From Paracoccaceae bacterium (GTDB lineage: Bacteria > Pseudomonadota > Alphaproteobacteria > Rhodobacterales > Rhodobacteraceae): DNA of 34,973 nucleotides. A program made the translations under genes and the position numbers. Below are positions 25,253 to 33,887 of the stretch, one piece after another. Location of the stretch: assembly GCA_028285485.1 (NCBI GenBank), contig JANQPC010000041.1, positions 1-34,973 on the forward strand. Direction: 5' to 3'. The notes below the pieces were generated by a model. The model saw nothing but the letters and a program-made list of their open reading frames with translations. It searched no databases and was not told where the DNA came from. Within the stretch, counting starts at the first letter, position 1. Every line of letters begins with the position of its first letter.

Positions 25253-25888
25253 CTGGCACGGGGTGGCCGAGAGAAAGAGCGGGGCGGCGCCGAACGGCGC
25301 TGCATCGTTACGGGCGAAAGCCGCGATGCACGAGGCCTGATCCGTTTTGTGATCGCGCCCGATGGCACGGTGACGCCCGATATCTTGGGCAAGCTGCCGG
25401 GCCGCGGCATCTGGGTAAGCGCGGAGGCCGACCATCTCGGTGCGGTGGCGGAAAAACACTTTGCCCGCGCCGCCCGGCACCCGGTGCGGATGCCCGAGGG
25501 GCTGGCAGCACAGGTAGCCGATCTTCTCGCCGCGCGCGTGATCGATCTGATCTCACTCGCGCGAAAGGCGGGGCAGGCGGTGGCCGGCTACGAGAAGGTG
25601 AAAGCCTGGCTCGCCACCGAAGAGGCGGCGGTGCTTTTTCAGGCGCTCGACGGTTCGGCGCGCGGGAAATCGAAACTGCGCGCACCGGCCGGAGAGGCCA
25701 GGTTTTTCGAGGTTCTGAGTGCCTCAGAATTGGGTTTGGCATTCGGACGTGAACATGTGATACATGCGGCGCTTGCCGCGGGCGGACTCACTGACAGGGT
25801 CAGGGATGACGCGCTGCGGCTTTCGGGCGTTCGCGGCACGGCAAGTGGAAAGACGGGTGGCGAACGCGCCGCCGGAAAGGTGAAGTAA
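25253..25888 (+). CDS. ylxR: YlxR (DUF448) RNA-binding protein with L7Ae-like domain; probable CTG start
   Basis: About 211 residues. The N-terminal YlxR domain has ERRCIVTGE and LIRFVIAPDG followed by LPGRGIWVSA; the C-terminal part (ARVIDLISLARKAGQAVAGY...) is an L7Ae/ribosomal L7-like RNA-binding fold. Such fused proteins sit between nusA and infB in alphaproteobacteria. YlxR (RnpM) modulates RNase P in Bacillus. No ATG, GTG or TTG occurs in frame between nusA's stop and the core. CTG 25253 gives (M)ARGGREKERGG and has GGAG seven bases upstream. The only standard start is TTG 25139, about 90 bases inside nusA. The C-terminus is close to infB (five bases). Confidence 0.85.
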   Translation: MARGGREKERGGAERRCIVTGESRDARGLIRFVIAPDGTVTPDILGKLPGRGIWVSAEADHLGAVAEKHFARAARHPVRMPEGLAAQVADLLAARVIDLISLARKAGQAVAGYEKVKAWLATEEAAVLFQALDGSARGKSKLRAPAGEARFFEVLSASELGLAFGREHVIHAALAAGGLTDRVRDDALRLSGVRGTASGKTGGERAAGKVK

Positions 25889-25893
25889 GCTAG

Positions 25894-28386
25894 ATGAGCG
25901 ATACGGACGGCAAAAAAACACTGGGGCTTCGCGGGGGCGCACGCTCCGGCCAGGTGAAGCAGAGCTTCAGCCATGGCCGGACGAAGAACGTCGTCGTTGA
26001 AACCAAGCGCAAGCGTGTTGTCGTGCCGAAGGCCAGCTCTGCCACCGCCGCCCCGGCCAAGGGCGGGCAGGCGCGCAGCGGCGATCCCTCGAAACGGCCC
26101 GCGGGCATTTCGGATGCCGAGCTTGAACGCCGGATGAAGGCGCTTGCCGCCGCCAAGGCGCGCGAGGCCGAGGACGAAGAACGCCGCGTTGCCGAGGAAC
26201 GCGCCCGTGCGGAAGAGCGGGAACGCCGCCGCGCCGAGGCTGAAGCCAAGGAACGCGAGGAGAAAGAGCGCGAGGAACGTGCCCGCGCCAAGGCCGAGGA
26301 AGAAGAACGCCGCGCCCGCGAAGAGGCCGAGGCGAAGGCGCGCGCGGCAGCCGCGCCCGCCGCAGCCGCGCCGGCAGAGACCAGCACCGCCCCGCGCGGT
26401 GGTGCCCGGCCCGCCCCTGCGGCCCGCAAGCCCGAACGCGAAGCACGCGACAAGCAGAACCGCGGCAAGGGCCGCGACGATGGCCGCCGCTCCGGCAAGC
26501 TTACGCTGAACCAGGCGCTTTCGGGCGGCGAAGGCGGGCGCCAGCGTTCGCTCGCCGCAATGAAGCGCAAGCAGGAACGCGCGCGCCAGAAGGCAATGGG
26601 CGGCCCGGTGGAGCGTGAGAAGGTGATGCGCACGGTGCAGCTGCCCGAAGCCATCGTGGTCTCCGAACTCGCCAACCGGATGTCAGAACGGGTGGCAGAT
26701 GTTGTCAAATCGCTGATGACGAACGGCATCATGGCCACGCAGAACCAGACGATCGATGCCGATACGGCAGAACTGATCATCGAAGAGTTCGGCCACAAGG
26801 TGCAGCGGGTTTCTGACGCGGATGTGGAAGATGTGATCGACGCTGTGGAAGACAGCGACGAAGATCTCAAGCCGCGCCCGCCCGTGATCACGGTGATGGG
26901 CCATGTCGACCACGGCAAAACATCGCTGCTCGATGCGATCCGGAATGCCAAGGTGGTCTCGGGCGAAGCCGGGGGCATTACCCAGCATATCGGCGCCTAC
27001 CAGGTGGAAACCGACGATAAGAAGAAGCTCACCTTCCTGGATACGCCGGGCCACGCCGCCTTTACCTCGATGCGCGCGCGCGGGGCGCAGGTGACCGATA
27101 TCGTGGTGCTCGTGGTTGCCGCAGACGATGCAGTGATGCCGCAGACGGTGGAGGCGATCAACCACGCCAAGGCCGCCGAAGTGCCGATGATCGTGGCGAT
27201 CAACAAGATCGACCGGCCGGAAGCCAACCCGGACAAGGTGCGCACCGATCTTCTGCAGCACGAGGTGATCGTGGAGAAGATGTCGGGCGAAGTGCAGGAT
27301 GTTGAGGTTTCGGCCATCAACGGCACGGGGCTTGATGAGCTTCTCGAAGCCATTGCACTTCAGGCGGAACTTCTGGAACTGAAGGCCAACCCGGGCCGCG
27401 CCGCGCAGGGCGCCGTGATCGAAGCGCAGCTCGATGTGGGCCGCGGCCCCGTGGCCACCGTTCTGGTGGAAAAAGGCACGCTGCGGCAGGGCGATATCTT
27501 CGTTGTCGGCGAACAGTGGGGCCGGGTGCGCGCGATGGAAAACGATAAGGGCGCGCGTGTGAAGGAAGCGGGCCCCTCGGTTCCGGTAGAGGTGCTTGGC
27601 CTCAACGGCACGCCTGAAGCGGGCGATGTGCTGAACGTTGTGGAAACCGAAGCGCAGGCCCGCGAGATCGCCGATTACCGCGCCAACCTGGCCAAGGAGA
27701 AGCGCGCCGCCGCCGGGGCCGCCACCACGCTTGAGCAGATGATGGCCAAGGCCAAGGCCGATGAGAACGTGGCAGAGATGCCCATTCTTGTGAAAGCCGA
27801 TGTGCAGGGCTCTGCCGAGGCCATCGTTCAGGCGATGGAGAAGATCGGCAACGATGAGGTGCGCGTGCGCGTGCTGCATTCGGGCGTGGGCGCGATCACC
27901 GAAACGGATGTTGGCCTTGCGGAAGCCAGCGAAGCGCCCGTGTTCGGCTTCAACGTGCGCGCCAATGCAACGGCGCGGAACGTGGCCAACCAGAAGGGTG
28001 TGGAGATCCGCTACTACTCGGTGATCTACGATCTGGTGGATGATGTGAAGGCGGCGGCCTCGGGCCTGCTTTCGGCCGAAGTGCGCGAAAACTTCATCGG
28101 TTATGCCGAGATCAAGCAGGTGTTCAAGGTTTCCGGCGTTGGCAAGGTTGCAGGCTGCCTGGTGACAGAGGGCGTTGCCCGCCGCTCCGCAGGCGTGCGG
28201 CTTCTGCGCGATAACGTGGTGATCCACGAGGGCACGCTGAAAACGCTCAAGCGCTTCAAGGATGAAGTGCCCGAGGTACAGTCGGGCCAGGAATGCGGCA
28301 TGGCGTTCGAAAACTACGACGATATTCGCGATGGCGATGTGATCGAAATCTTCGAACGCGAAGAGGTTGAGCGCAGCCTCGATTAA
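25894..28386 (+). CDS. infB: Translation initiation factor IF-2
   Basis: IF-2 is the GTPase that brings initiator tRNA to the 30S subunit and promotes subunit joining. The 830-residue product has a long N-terminal low-complexity, Glu/Arg/Ala-rich helical region (about 65-175), an IF2N domain, and the G domain: G1 GHVDHGKT (336-343), DTPGH (about 383-387), NKID, then domains II-IV. The [16 protein letters not shown] motif and the C-terminal initiator-tRNA binding domain (about 730-830) are intact. The tail ends in [10 protein letters not shown]. It is the last gene of the operon and is followed by a strong terminator. Identity certain. Confidence 0.98.
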   Translation: MSDTDGKKTLGLRGGARSGQVKQSFSHGRTKNVVVETKRKRVVVPKASSATAAPAKGGQARSGDPSKRPAGISDAELERRMKALAAAKAREAEDEERRVAEERARAEERERRRAEAEAKEREEKEREERARAKAEEEERRAREEAEAKARAAAAPAAAAPAETSTAPRGGARPAPAARKPEREARDKQNRGKGRDDGRRSGKLTLNQALSGGEGGRQRSLAAMKRKQERARQKAMGGPVEREKVMRTVQLPEAIVVSELANRMSERVADVVKSLMTNGIMATQNQTIDADTAELIIEEFGHKVQRVSDADVEDVIDAVEDSDEDLKPRPPVITVMGHVDHGKTSLLDAIRNAKVVSGEAGGITQHIGAYQVETDDKKKLTFLDTPGHAAFTSMRARGAQVTDIVVLVVAADDAVMPQTVEAINHAKAAEVPMIVAINKIDRPEANPDKVRTDLLQHEVIVEKMSGEVQDVEVSAINGTGLDELLEAIALQAELLELKANPGRAAQGAVIEAQLDVGRGPVATVLVEKGTLRQGDIFVVGEQWGRVRAMENDKGARVKEAGPSVPVEVLGLNGTPEAGDVLNVVETEAQAREIADYRANLAKEKRAAAGAATTLEQMMAKAKADENVAEMPILVKADVQGSAEAIVQAMEKIGNDEVRVRVLHSGVGAITETDVGLAEASEAPVFGFNVRANATARNVANQKGVEIRYYSVIYDLVDDVKAAASGLLSAEVRENFIGYAEIKQVFKVSGVGKVAGCLVTEGVARRSAGVRLLRDNVVIHEGTLKTLKRFKDEVPEVQSGQECGMAFENYDDIRDGDVIEIFEREEVERSLD

Positions 28387-28407
28387 CGGGCGCGCGATCC
28401 GGATGCG

Positions 28408-28433
28408 AAAGGCGGCCCCAGGGCCGCCTTTTT
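28408..28433. terminator. Terminator between infB and the sit operon (bidirectional shape)
   Basis: AAAGGCGGCCC (28408-28418) and GGGCCGCCTTT (28421-28431) are perfect inverted repeats, with five T at 28429-28433 on the infB strand. It is 22 bases past the infB stop and its end touches the sitD stop at 28433-28435. On the minus strand the tract after the stem is short (three T), so it is better for infB than for sitD. Confidence 0.88.
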
Positions 28434-29263
28434 CATGCCTGCGTGGCCCGCCGGGTCTGAACCTGCCGCCAGATGAAGGCCGCGATAAACACACCCGTGA
28501 GGATCAGAACGATGGTGGGCGCCGGCGCGCTATCGAGGAAGAAGCTTGCATAGGTGCCGCTCAGCATCGAGGCCATGCAGACCGCAACAGAGACCCAGAG
28601 CATCTGCGCAAAACTCCGCACCAGCAGGAAGGCGATGGCGCCCGGGGCGATCATGAGCCCGATCGCAAGGATCAGCCCCACGGCATTCAGCGTTGCCACC
28701 ACCGTAAGCGAAAGCGCAGCCAGCAGGCCGTAATGCAGCGCGCCTACGGGCAGGCCAGAGGCGCGGGCTTGCGCGGGATCGAAGCTTTGCAGCAGAAGAT
28801 CCTTCCATTTCAGGATCAGCGACCCCGCCACCAGCGCCGAAAGCGCCCCTGCCATCAGAAGCTCGCCGCCATCAACGCCCAGCATGTTGCCGAAAAGGAT
28901 GTGATCGAGATGGGCGTTCGTTTCCACCGAGACGTAGAGCACGATGCCAAGCCCGAACATGCCCGAAAACACCACGCCCATCACCGTATCCTGCTTCACG
29001 CGGCTGTTTTCGGCGAGGTATCCGGTGGCCACGGCGCAAAGCATCCCTGCCGCAAACGCCCCGATCAGAAGCGGCAGGCCAAGGATATAGGCCAGCACGA
29101 TGCCGGGCAGCACCGCATGGCTCACCGCATCGCCCATCAGCGCCCAGCCCTTCATCACCAGAAAGCAGGAAAGCAGCGCGGTGGGCACCGAAACGATGGC
29201 GGAGATCAAGAACGCGTTCTGCATGAACGGAAAGCTGAATGGCAGAAGCAGGGTATCTATCAT
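28433..29263 (-). CDS. sitD: Metal ABC transporter permease (SitD-like)
   Basis: A 276-residue integral membrane permease of the manganese/zinc/iron (ABC-3) family, with about eight to nine hydrophobic helices. GWALMGDAVSHAVLPGIVLAY-type sequence (about 43-63) is the conserved block that contacts the ATPase. The start ATG 29263 overlaps the sitC stop (ATGA). A frame open much further upstream is only the antisense of sitC. Together with sitC it should form the membrane channel. Manganese (or iron) as substrate is inferred from operon type. Confidence 0.93.
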   Translation of the reverse strand: MIDTLLLPFSFPFMQNAFLISAIVSVPTALLSCFLVMKGWALMGDAVSHAVLPGIVLAYILGLPLLIGAFAAGMLCAVATGYLAENSRVKQDTVMGVVFSGMFGLGIVLYVSVETNAHLDHILFGNMLGVDGGELLMAGALSALVAGSLILKWKDLLLQSFDPAQARASGLPVGALHYGLLAALSLTVVATLNAVGLILAIGLMIAPGAIAFLLVRSFAQMLWVSVAVCMASMLSGTYASFFLDSAPAPTIVLILTGVFIAAFIWRQVQTRRATQA

Positions 29264-30153
29264 GCCGGCCCCTCCTTTGCCGCCAGATGGGCCGGGGGCC
29301 CGCGCCGCAGCGCCGCGCGGGCCTTGCGGCGGGCAGCCAGAAGCCCGTGCTTCGGCGCAAAGATGAAGGCCAAAAGGAAGATCAGTGTCTGCAGGCACAC
29401 GATAATCCCGCCCGTGGCCCCATCGAGGAAGTAGCTCACATAGGCGCCCAGAAAGCTCGTGACCGCCCCGATGCCCACCGAGGTGGCGATGAGCCTTGGG
29501 AACCTGTCGCAGAGCAGATAGGCGGTGGCGCCGGGGGTCACGACCATCGCGATCACGAGGAAGGCGCCCACCGTTTGCATCGCCGCCACAACGGCGGCCG
29601 AAAGCATGATGAAGAACACCGCTTTCAGAAGCCCGGGGCGCAGCCCGATCGTGCGCGCATGGTTTTCGTCGAAGAACGTAACCATCAGATCCTTCCAGAT
29701 CACGAGAAGGATGGTGAGCGAGACAAAACCGATGATCGCCAGCTGCCACGTATCGCCCGGCGTGATCGCCAGAATATTGCCCATCGTGATCGTTTGCACC
29801 GATACCGAGATCGGATTCACCGATACGATGAAAAGGCCGAGCCCGAAGAAGGAGGTGAAGATCAGCCCGATGATCACATCCACCTTCAGGCCAGAGCGTT
29901 CGGAGAGAAACAGCATTGCCCCGGCGGCGAGCCCGCCGGCGAGAAACGCGCCAAGCGCGAAGGGAAGGCCAAGGATGTAGGCGCCCGCCACACCGGGCAC
30001 CACGGAATGTGCCAGCGCATCGCCGATGAGCGACCAGCCCTTGAGCATCAGGAACGCTGAAAGAAAGGCGCAAACCGCGCCCACGAGGGCCGAAACCCAC
30101 ATCGCGTTCGTCATGTAGGCATAGGTGAAGGGCTCGGTGAGAACGGCAATCAT
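29260..30153 (-). CDS. sitC: Metal ABC transporter permease (SitC-like)
   Basis: A 297-residue ABC-3 family permease homologous to the adjacent sitD. KGWSLIGDALAHSVVPGVAG (about 39-58) is the family ATPase-coupling region. There are about nine hydrophobic segments and a basic C-terminal tail (HGLLAARRKARAALRRG). It overlaps sitB by four bases and sitD by four bases, so translation is coupled along the operon. The two permeases probably form a heterodimer. Confidence 0.94.
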   Translation of the reverse strand: MIAVLTEPFTYAYMTNAMWVSALVGAVCAFLSAFLMLKGWSLIGDALAHSVVPGVAGAYILGLPFALGAFLAGGLAAGAMLFLSERSGLKVDVIIGLIFTSFFGLGLFIVSVNPISVSVQTITMGNILAITPGDTWQLAIIGFVSLTILLVIWKDLMVTFFDENHARTIGLRPGLLKAVFFIMLSAAVVAAMQTVGAFLVIAMVVTPGATAYLLCDRFPRLIATSVGIGAVTSFLGAYVSYFLDGATGGIIVCLQTLIFLLAFIFAPKHGLLAARRKARAALRRGPPAHLAAKEGPA

Positions 30154-31037
30154 TCGGATTGATCCGTCACCTGAGTTTTCTCGCCGTATTGCACGAAGGG
30201 CCGCTCATCATCGGTGAAGATCGTCACCTCGCGGGCATCTTCATCGTCATGCAGCGTGTCGCCGCCCAGCGTGAAGTGCCGCAATACCCCGCCAAAGGCG
30301 CGTTCGAGGTTCTCCCGGGTGAACACGGTTTCGGTGGGCCCGTGGCAAAGCACCGTGCCCTTCACTAGGATCGTGCGATCGCAAAACTCGGGCACCGAGC
30401 CAAGGTTATGGGTGGACACAAGCATCACGCGCCCTTCATCGCGGAGCTCCCGCAGCAGGGCCACGATCTGCGCCTCCGTCTTCACGTCAACGCCCGTGAA
30501 GGGCTCATCGAGCAGGATCACCTGGCCTTCCTGCGCCAGCGCACGGGCCAGGAACACGCGCTTGCGCTGGCCGCCTGAAAGCTCGCCAATCTGGCGCTGG
30601 CGAAAGCCTTGCATATCCACCCGCTTCAGCGCCCGTTCCACCGCCGCGTGATCGGCGGGGCGGGGGCGGCGCAGAAAGCCCATATGGCCATAGCGGCCCA
30701 TCATCACCACGTCTTCCACAAGAACCGGGAAGGCCCAATCCACCTCTTCGGCCTGCGGCACATAGGCGATAAGGTTTTGCGAAAGCGCACGGGTCACGCT
30801 TTGGCCCAGCACCTCGATCTGGCCCGATGCGGCGGGAACAAAGCCCATGATCGCCTTGAACAGGGTCGATTTCCCCGCCCCGTTGATGCCGACAAGCGCG
30901 GTCACGGTGCCGCGCGGGATATCGAAGCTCGCCTCCCAAAGCGCGGTGTGGCCGTTGCGATAGGTGACCGTAACGTTTTTCGCCGAGAGGCCCGCGGCAA
31001 GCTCCGCCGCGGGCGCGTTCGGTTTGGCATCCAGCAT
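30150..31037 (-). CDS. sitB: Metal ABC transporter ATP-binding protein (SitB-like)
   Basis: A 295-residue ABC ATPase. Walker A is GINGAGKST (50-58), then VPQAEEVDWAFPVLVEDV, the typical metal-importer Q-loop segment, signature LSGGQRKR, Walker B VILLDEP and a switch His in STHNLGSVPEF. The C-terminal tail beyond residue 250 is acidic and may be regulatory. ATG 31037 has GGGGTGAG upstream. An 87-base gap with a hairpin separates it from sitA, whereas the downstream overlaps are four bases. Confidence 0.95.
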   Translation of the reverse strand: MLDAKPNAPAAELAAGLSAKNVTVTYRNGHTALWEASFDIPRGTVTALVGINGAGKSTLFKAIMGFVPAASGQIEVLGQSVTRALSQNLIAYVPQAEEVDWAFPVLVEDVVMMGRYGHMGFLRRPRPADHAAVERALKRVDMQGFRQRQIGELSGGQRKRVFLARALAQEGQVILLDEPFTGVDVKTEAQIVALLRELRDEGRVMLVSTHNLGSVPEFCDRTILVKGTVLCHGPTETVFTRENLERAFGGVLRHFTLGGDTLHDDEDAREVTIFTDDERPFVQYGEKTQVTDQSE

Positions 31038-31073
31038 CGTCTCACCCCGCCTTGTGCGGCCCGAAACGCATGT

Positions 31074-31099
31074 GGGCCGCGGCGTTTCCGCCGCAGCCC
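31074..31099 (-). promoter_or_regulatory. Hairpin between sitA and sitB
   Basis: On the sit strand GGGCTGCGGC (31099-31090) and GCCGCGGCCC (31083-31074) pair over ten positions (one G-U) with a six-base loop GGAAAC. No T-tract follows. Such hairpins after binding-protein genes often protect the upstream mRNA or partly terminate transcription, giving more binding protein than transporter. Confidence 0.55.
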
Positions 31100-31124
31100 C
31101 GATGCGCCCGGGCGCTTTGCCGCG

Positions 31125-32024
31125 TCAGTTGGTTGCGGCTGTCAGTTCCTCCGCCACCGTGGTGGCGGTTACGCGCAGAAGATCGAAGTAGGTGGGCACC
31201 GGCCCATCCGCCTCGCTCAGCGAATCAACGTAAAGCTCCCCGCCGTAACGCGCGCCGGTTTCCCGGGCCACCTGTTCAGCCGGCGCGGTGTTTACCGTGC
31301 TTTCGCAGAACACCACCGGGATCTCGTTGGCGCGCACCCCATCGATCACCGCGCGTACCTGCTGCGGGGTGCCCACCTGATCGGCATTCATCGGCCAGAG
31401 GTAAAGCTCCCGCATCCCGAAATCGCGGGCGAGGTAGCTGAAGGCGCCCTCGCAGGTTACGAGCCAGCGCTGGGTTTCGGGGATGCGCACGATGGCATCG
31501 CGCAGGGGTTCGATGGTTTCCTTCAGCGCGCGCTTGTAGGCCACGGCGTTGGCGGCGTAGGTATCGGCGTTCGCCGGATCCTGCGCCGCAAAAGCTTCCG
31601 CGATATTATCAATGTAAATCAGTGCGTTATCGAGGCCCATCCAGGCATGCGGGTTGGGCTTGCCCTCGTAGCTGCCCGAGGCGATCGGGATCGGATCGAT
31701 CCCTTCGCTCAGCGTGACCGCCGGGATATCGCCGAGGTTGGATAGGAACTGTTCAAACCAGAGCTCCAGGTTCATGCCGTTCCAGAGGATGAGATCGGCC
31801 TCCGAGGCGCGCACGATATCCTGCGGCGTGGGCTCGTAGCCATGAATCTCCGCGCCGGGCTTGGTGATCGAGACAACATCGGCGGCATCACCGGCCACGT
31901 TCTGCGCCATATCGGCGAGAACGGTGAAGGTAGTGACAACGGTCATGCGATCGTCCGCCACCGCAGGGGCGGCGGCAAACGCGAGGACGGCGAGAGATAT
32001 CGCCGGTGTTCGCAGGCGTAACAT
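31125..32024 (-). CDS. sitA: Manganese/iron ABC transporter solute-binding protein (SitA-like)
   Basis: A 299-residue cluster A-I metal-binding protein. The signal peptide ends near AVA-DD (residue 23), so it is periplasmic. The likely metal ligands are His61 (EIHGYEP), His126 (NPHAW), Glu192 (TCEGAF) and Asp267 (YVDSLS), the His2-Glu-Asp set of manganese/iron (SitA/PsaA) proteins rather than zinc-type three-His sites; there is also no His-rich loop. ATG 32024 has GGAGAT eight bases upstream. It is the first gene of sitABCD and has a strong promoter with two likely operators. Manganese is the expected substrate. Confidence 0.95.
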   Translation of the reverse strand: MLRLRTPAISLAVLAFAAAPAVADDRMTVVTTFTVLADMAQNVAGDAADVVSITKPGAEIHGYEPTPQDIVRASEADLILWNGMNLELWFEQFLSNLGDIPAVTLSEGIDPIPIASGSYEGKPNPHAWMGLDNALIYIDNIAEAFAAQDPANADTYAANAVAYKRALKETIEPLRDAIVRIPETQRWLVTCEGAFSYLARDFGMRELYLWPMNADQVGTPQQVRAVIDGVRANEIPVVFCESTVNTAPAEQVARETGARYGGELYVDSLSEADGPVPTYFDLLRVTATTVAEELTAATN

Positions 32025-32051
32025 TGGGCATCTCCATGATCGGTTGTCGCC

Positions 32052-32080
32052 TGTAAATGCAAATCACTCGCAACTGTCAA
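32052..32080 (-). promoter_or_regulatory. Promoter of sitABCD
   Basis: On the minus strand a perfect TTGACA (32080-32075) is followed by a 17-base spacer and TTTACA (32057-32052). Transcription would start near 32045, about 20 bases before the sitA ATG. The spacer contains operator-like sequence, so a repressor bound there would block polymerase. Confidence 0.6.
32057..32073. promoter_or_regulatory. Operator copy 2, imperfect, inside the sitA promoter spacer
   Basis: ATGCAA-ATCAC-TCGCAA on the plus strand, a degenerate copy of the palindrome at 32086-32102. Four of six pairs match. It lies almost wholly between the -35 and -10 boxes. A Mur/Fur-type manganese-responsive repressor is the likely ligand; I cannot verify the exact consensus. 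Confidence 0.5.
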
Positions 32081-32085
32081 GCCTT

Positions 32086-32102
32086 TTGCGAACCGCTCGC
32101 AA
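32086..32102. promoter_or_regulatory. Operator copy 1, perfect palindrome upstream of the sitA promoter
   Basis: TTGCGA-ACCGC-TCGCAA is a perfect 6-5-6 inverted repeat just upstream of the -35 box. Its centre is 29 bases from that of copy 2, close to three helical turns. Both copies are followed by the same CTCGCAACTG run (32096-32105 and 32067-32076). Likely Mur (Fur-family) binding site. Confidence 0.55.
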
Positions 32103-32198
32103 CTGGAAAGCGCCCGGCGCCTATCCTTTGGGCAAGCGCCCGCGGAATGCGACGGAGGCGGCACCCGGCGCGCGAAGCAATCCCAATCTGCAAGAAAG

Positions 32199-32274
32199 TG
32201 GTGCCGCTGAAGGGACTCGAACCCCCGACCCCATCATTACGAATGACGTGCTCTACCAGCTGAGCAACAGCGGC
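32199..32274 (-). tRNA. tRNA-Thr(CGT)
   Basis: On the minus strand the sequence folds as a cloverleaf: acceptor GCCGCTG/CAGCGGC, D-arm GCTC-AGCTGGTA-GAGC, anticodon stem CGTCA/TGATG with loop TTCGTAA (anticodon CGT at 32241-32239), and T-arm GGGGG-TTCGAGT-CCCTT, which has two G-U pairs. CCA is encoded (32201-32199). CGT reads ACG threonine codons. It lies between hemY and sitA on the same strand as both. No terminator is evident after it. Confidence 0.95.
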
Positions 32275-32316
32275 GCCGGCGCGCCTGATAGCAGCGAATG
32301 CGCGAGAGGGGTAGCC

Positions 32317-33876
32317 CTATTTTCGGGCGTCTTCCTCGGGGCTGTCTGCCGGCGGCACGGGCGGTTCGGCGCTGTGGTCGCGGCCATTCATCGGGCCTGC
32401 CGGTTCTTCCCCTGCCGCCTCGCCCGCCGGGGGATCGGCTTCCACCGCATCTTCCACCACCACTTCGGCAATCGCATCTTCCGCGGGAAGCGCCGCGGCA
32501 TCCGGCGTGCCAACGATCAGCGGCATCATCTCGGCGCCCTGGCTGGGGCCCATGATATCGGGCGGCGTGCGCCAGGTCAGTGTATCGAACGCGCCGCAAT
32601 TCGTGCAGGTTGGTGCCCATTCGCCCGCGATGTGCTGGCAGTTGTCGCACACCCATTGCGGCCCGCGCGAGGCGCCCACAGCGCGCGCGAGGTAGCCCTT
32701 GATCACGCTATCGCCGGCGCCCTCCCCCCGCTCGATCGCGGCCATGATGGTCAGCGCGCGGGTCGTGGGATCGGCCTCGGCCAGATCGCCCATCGCCTTG
32801 CGGGCCTCGGCAAAGTTTTCGGCCGCGATGTTCAGTTCGGCGAGAAGCATCTTGGTTTCCTGATGGCCCGGCTGCAGCTTGGTGAGCGCGGCGAACCGCT
32901 TGACTCGCTGGGCCGGCGTTTCATCGGGCTCGATCTCGGCAAAGGCCGCGGCAAGTTCGGGATGTGGGGCGGCACCCCAGGCCTTCTTGATCACGCGGGC
33001 GGCGTTTCTCAGCTTTCCGTCTGCGATGTAGCTGCGCGCGGCCATCACCGCGGCAGGCACAAGATCGGGCGAGAGCCGGTTCGCCTCGATCGCCGCTTCG
33101 CGCGCCTCGATCGTGGCATCCTCCTCCACGATGGCAGCGGCCTCGCCCAGTGCCAGAACCGCATCGCGCCGGCGATGCACGGCGCGGGGCAGGGCGCCGT
33201 ACTTCATCTTGGCGCCCAGGGTTTTGCGCGCGCCCTTCCAATCGCCGCTATTGGCCTGGAGGCGCAGAAGCACATCCTGCGTTTCCTCGTGGCGAGGCTT
33301 CAGCGCGAAGGCTTTTTCGGCCAGCGCCATGGCGGTATCGGTTTCTCCCGCGGCCAGCTTCTGCTTCATGATCCCGCGCACGCCCACAAAGCGGGTGCGA
33401 TCATCCTTCAAAAGCGCCTTGTAGGTTTCTTCGGCTTTCGCGCGATCCCCCGCCATCTCCGCCGCCTGCGCGGTGATCAGGTTCGTCAGTTCGGGCCGCT
33501 TGAGGTAGCGTTCCGCACGCGCGGCTTTTGACATGGCCGCGCGGCCTTCTCCGGACGCCAGCGCCATCAGCCCATCGGCCAGCGCCTCAAACCCGCGGCG
33601 TTCCCGGTTGCGATCGAACCAGCGCGAGATCGCGGTTTCATCGCCGTTGAGAAAGCGCAGCACCGCCACGCCGAGGCTGGCGATCTTCAGCACGATCCAC
33701 ATCGCGATCAGCAAGACCAGCGCCACGATCACCGCCTGAAGCGGGCCAAGCGTGAATTCGATGGTGCCGATGGCCACCCGCACGCCACCGCCGGTATCGA
33801 TAAGATAACCGGCCCCGAGGGTCAGCCCCGCAACGATGCCGATGAAGAGCAGGATTTTGATGAGCGACCACAACAT
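32317..33876 (-). CDS. hemY: HemY-type TPR membrane protein with C-terminal zinc ribbon
   Basis: A 519-residue HemY_N family protein (not the HemY protoporphyrinogen oxidase). Two transmembrane helices (about 4-24 and 45-70) are followed by TPR-type helical repeats (about 95-400). A four-cysteine ribbon, Cys410-x2-Cys413 and Cys424-x2-Cys427, resembles the LapB rubredoxin-like domain. A Pro/Ala/Glu-rich acidic tail follows (about 445-519). The gene lies 11 bases after the Mic60-like gene; hemY beside Mic60 is a known alphaproteobacterial arrangement linked with the hem genes. The tRNA-Thr follows it. Biochemical function is unknown; a scaffolding or envelope role is inferred. Confidence 0.88.
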   Translation of the reverse strand: MLWSLIKILLFIGIVAGLTLGAGYLIDTGGGVRVAIGTIEFTLGPLQAVIVALVLLIAMWIVLKIASLGVAVLRFLNGDETAISRWFDRNRERRGFEALADGLMALASGEGRAAMSKAARAERYLKRPELTNLITAQAAEMAGDRAKAEETYKALLKDDRTRFVGVRGIMKQKLAAGETDTAMALAEKAFALKPRHEETQDVLLRLQANSGDWKGARKTLGAKMKYGALPRAVHRRRDAVLALGEAAAIVEEDATIEAREAAIEANRLSPDLVPAAVMAARSYIADGKLRNAARVIKKAWGAAPHPELAAAFAEIEPDETPAQRVKRFAALTKLQPGHQETKMLLAELNIAAENFAEARKAMGDLAEADPTTRALTIMAAIERGEGAGDSVIKGYLARAVGASRGPQWVCDNCQHIAGEWAPTCTNCGAFDTLTWRTPPDIMGPSQGAEMMPLIVGTPDAAALPAEDAIAEVVVEDAVEADPPAGEAAGEEPAGPMNGRDHSAEPPVPPADSPEEDARK

Positions 33877-33887
33877 ACCGGAACCCT

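Noticed and set aside
26683-28494. Long open frame (about 600 codons) antisense to infB, and similar ones antisense to argG, pip, nusA and the ABC exporters
   Set aside because: They mirror highly conserved genes on the other strand, are rich in His/Arg/Gly as expected from GC-biased third positions, and show no family motifs.
32103-32198. GC-rich repeats GCGCCCGGCGC and GCGCCCGCGG between sitA and tRNA-Thr, as a terminator
   Set aside because: Several weak alternative pairings and no T-tract; no clear terminator structure.
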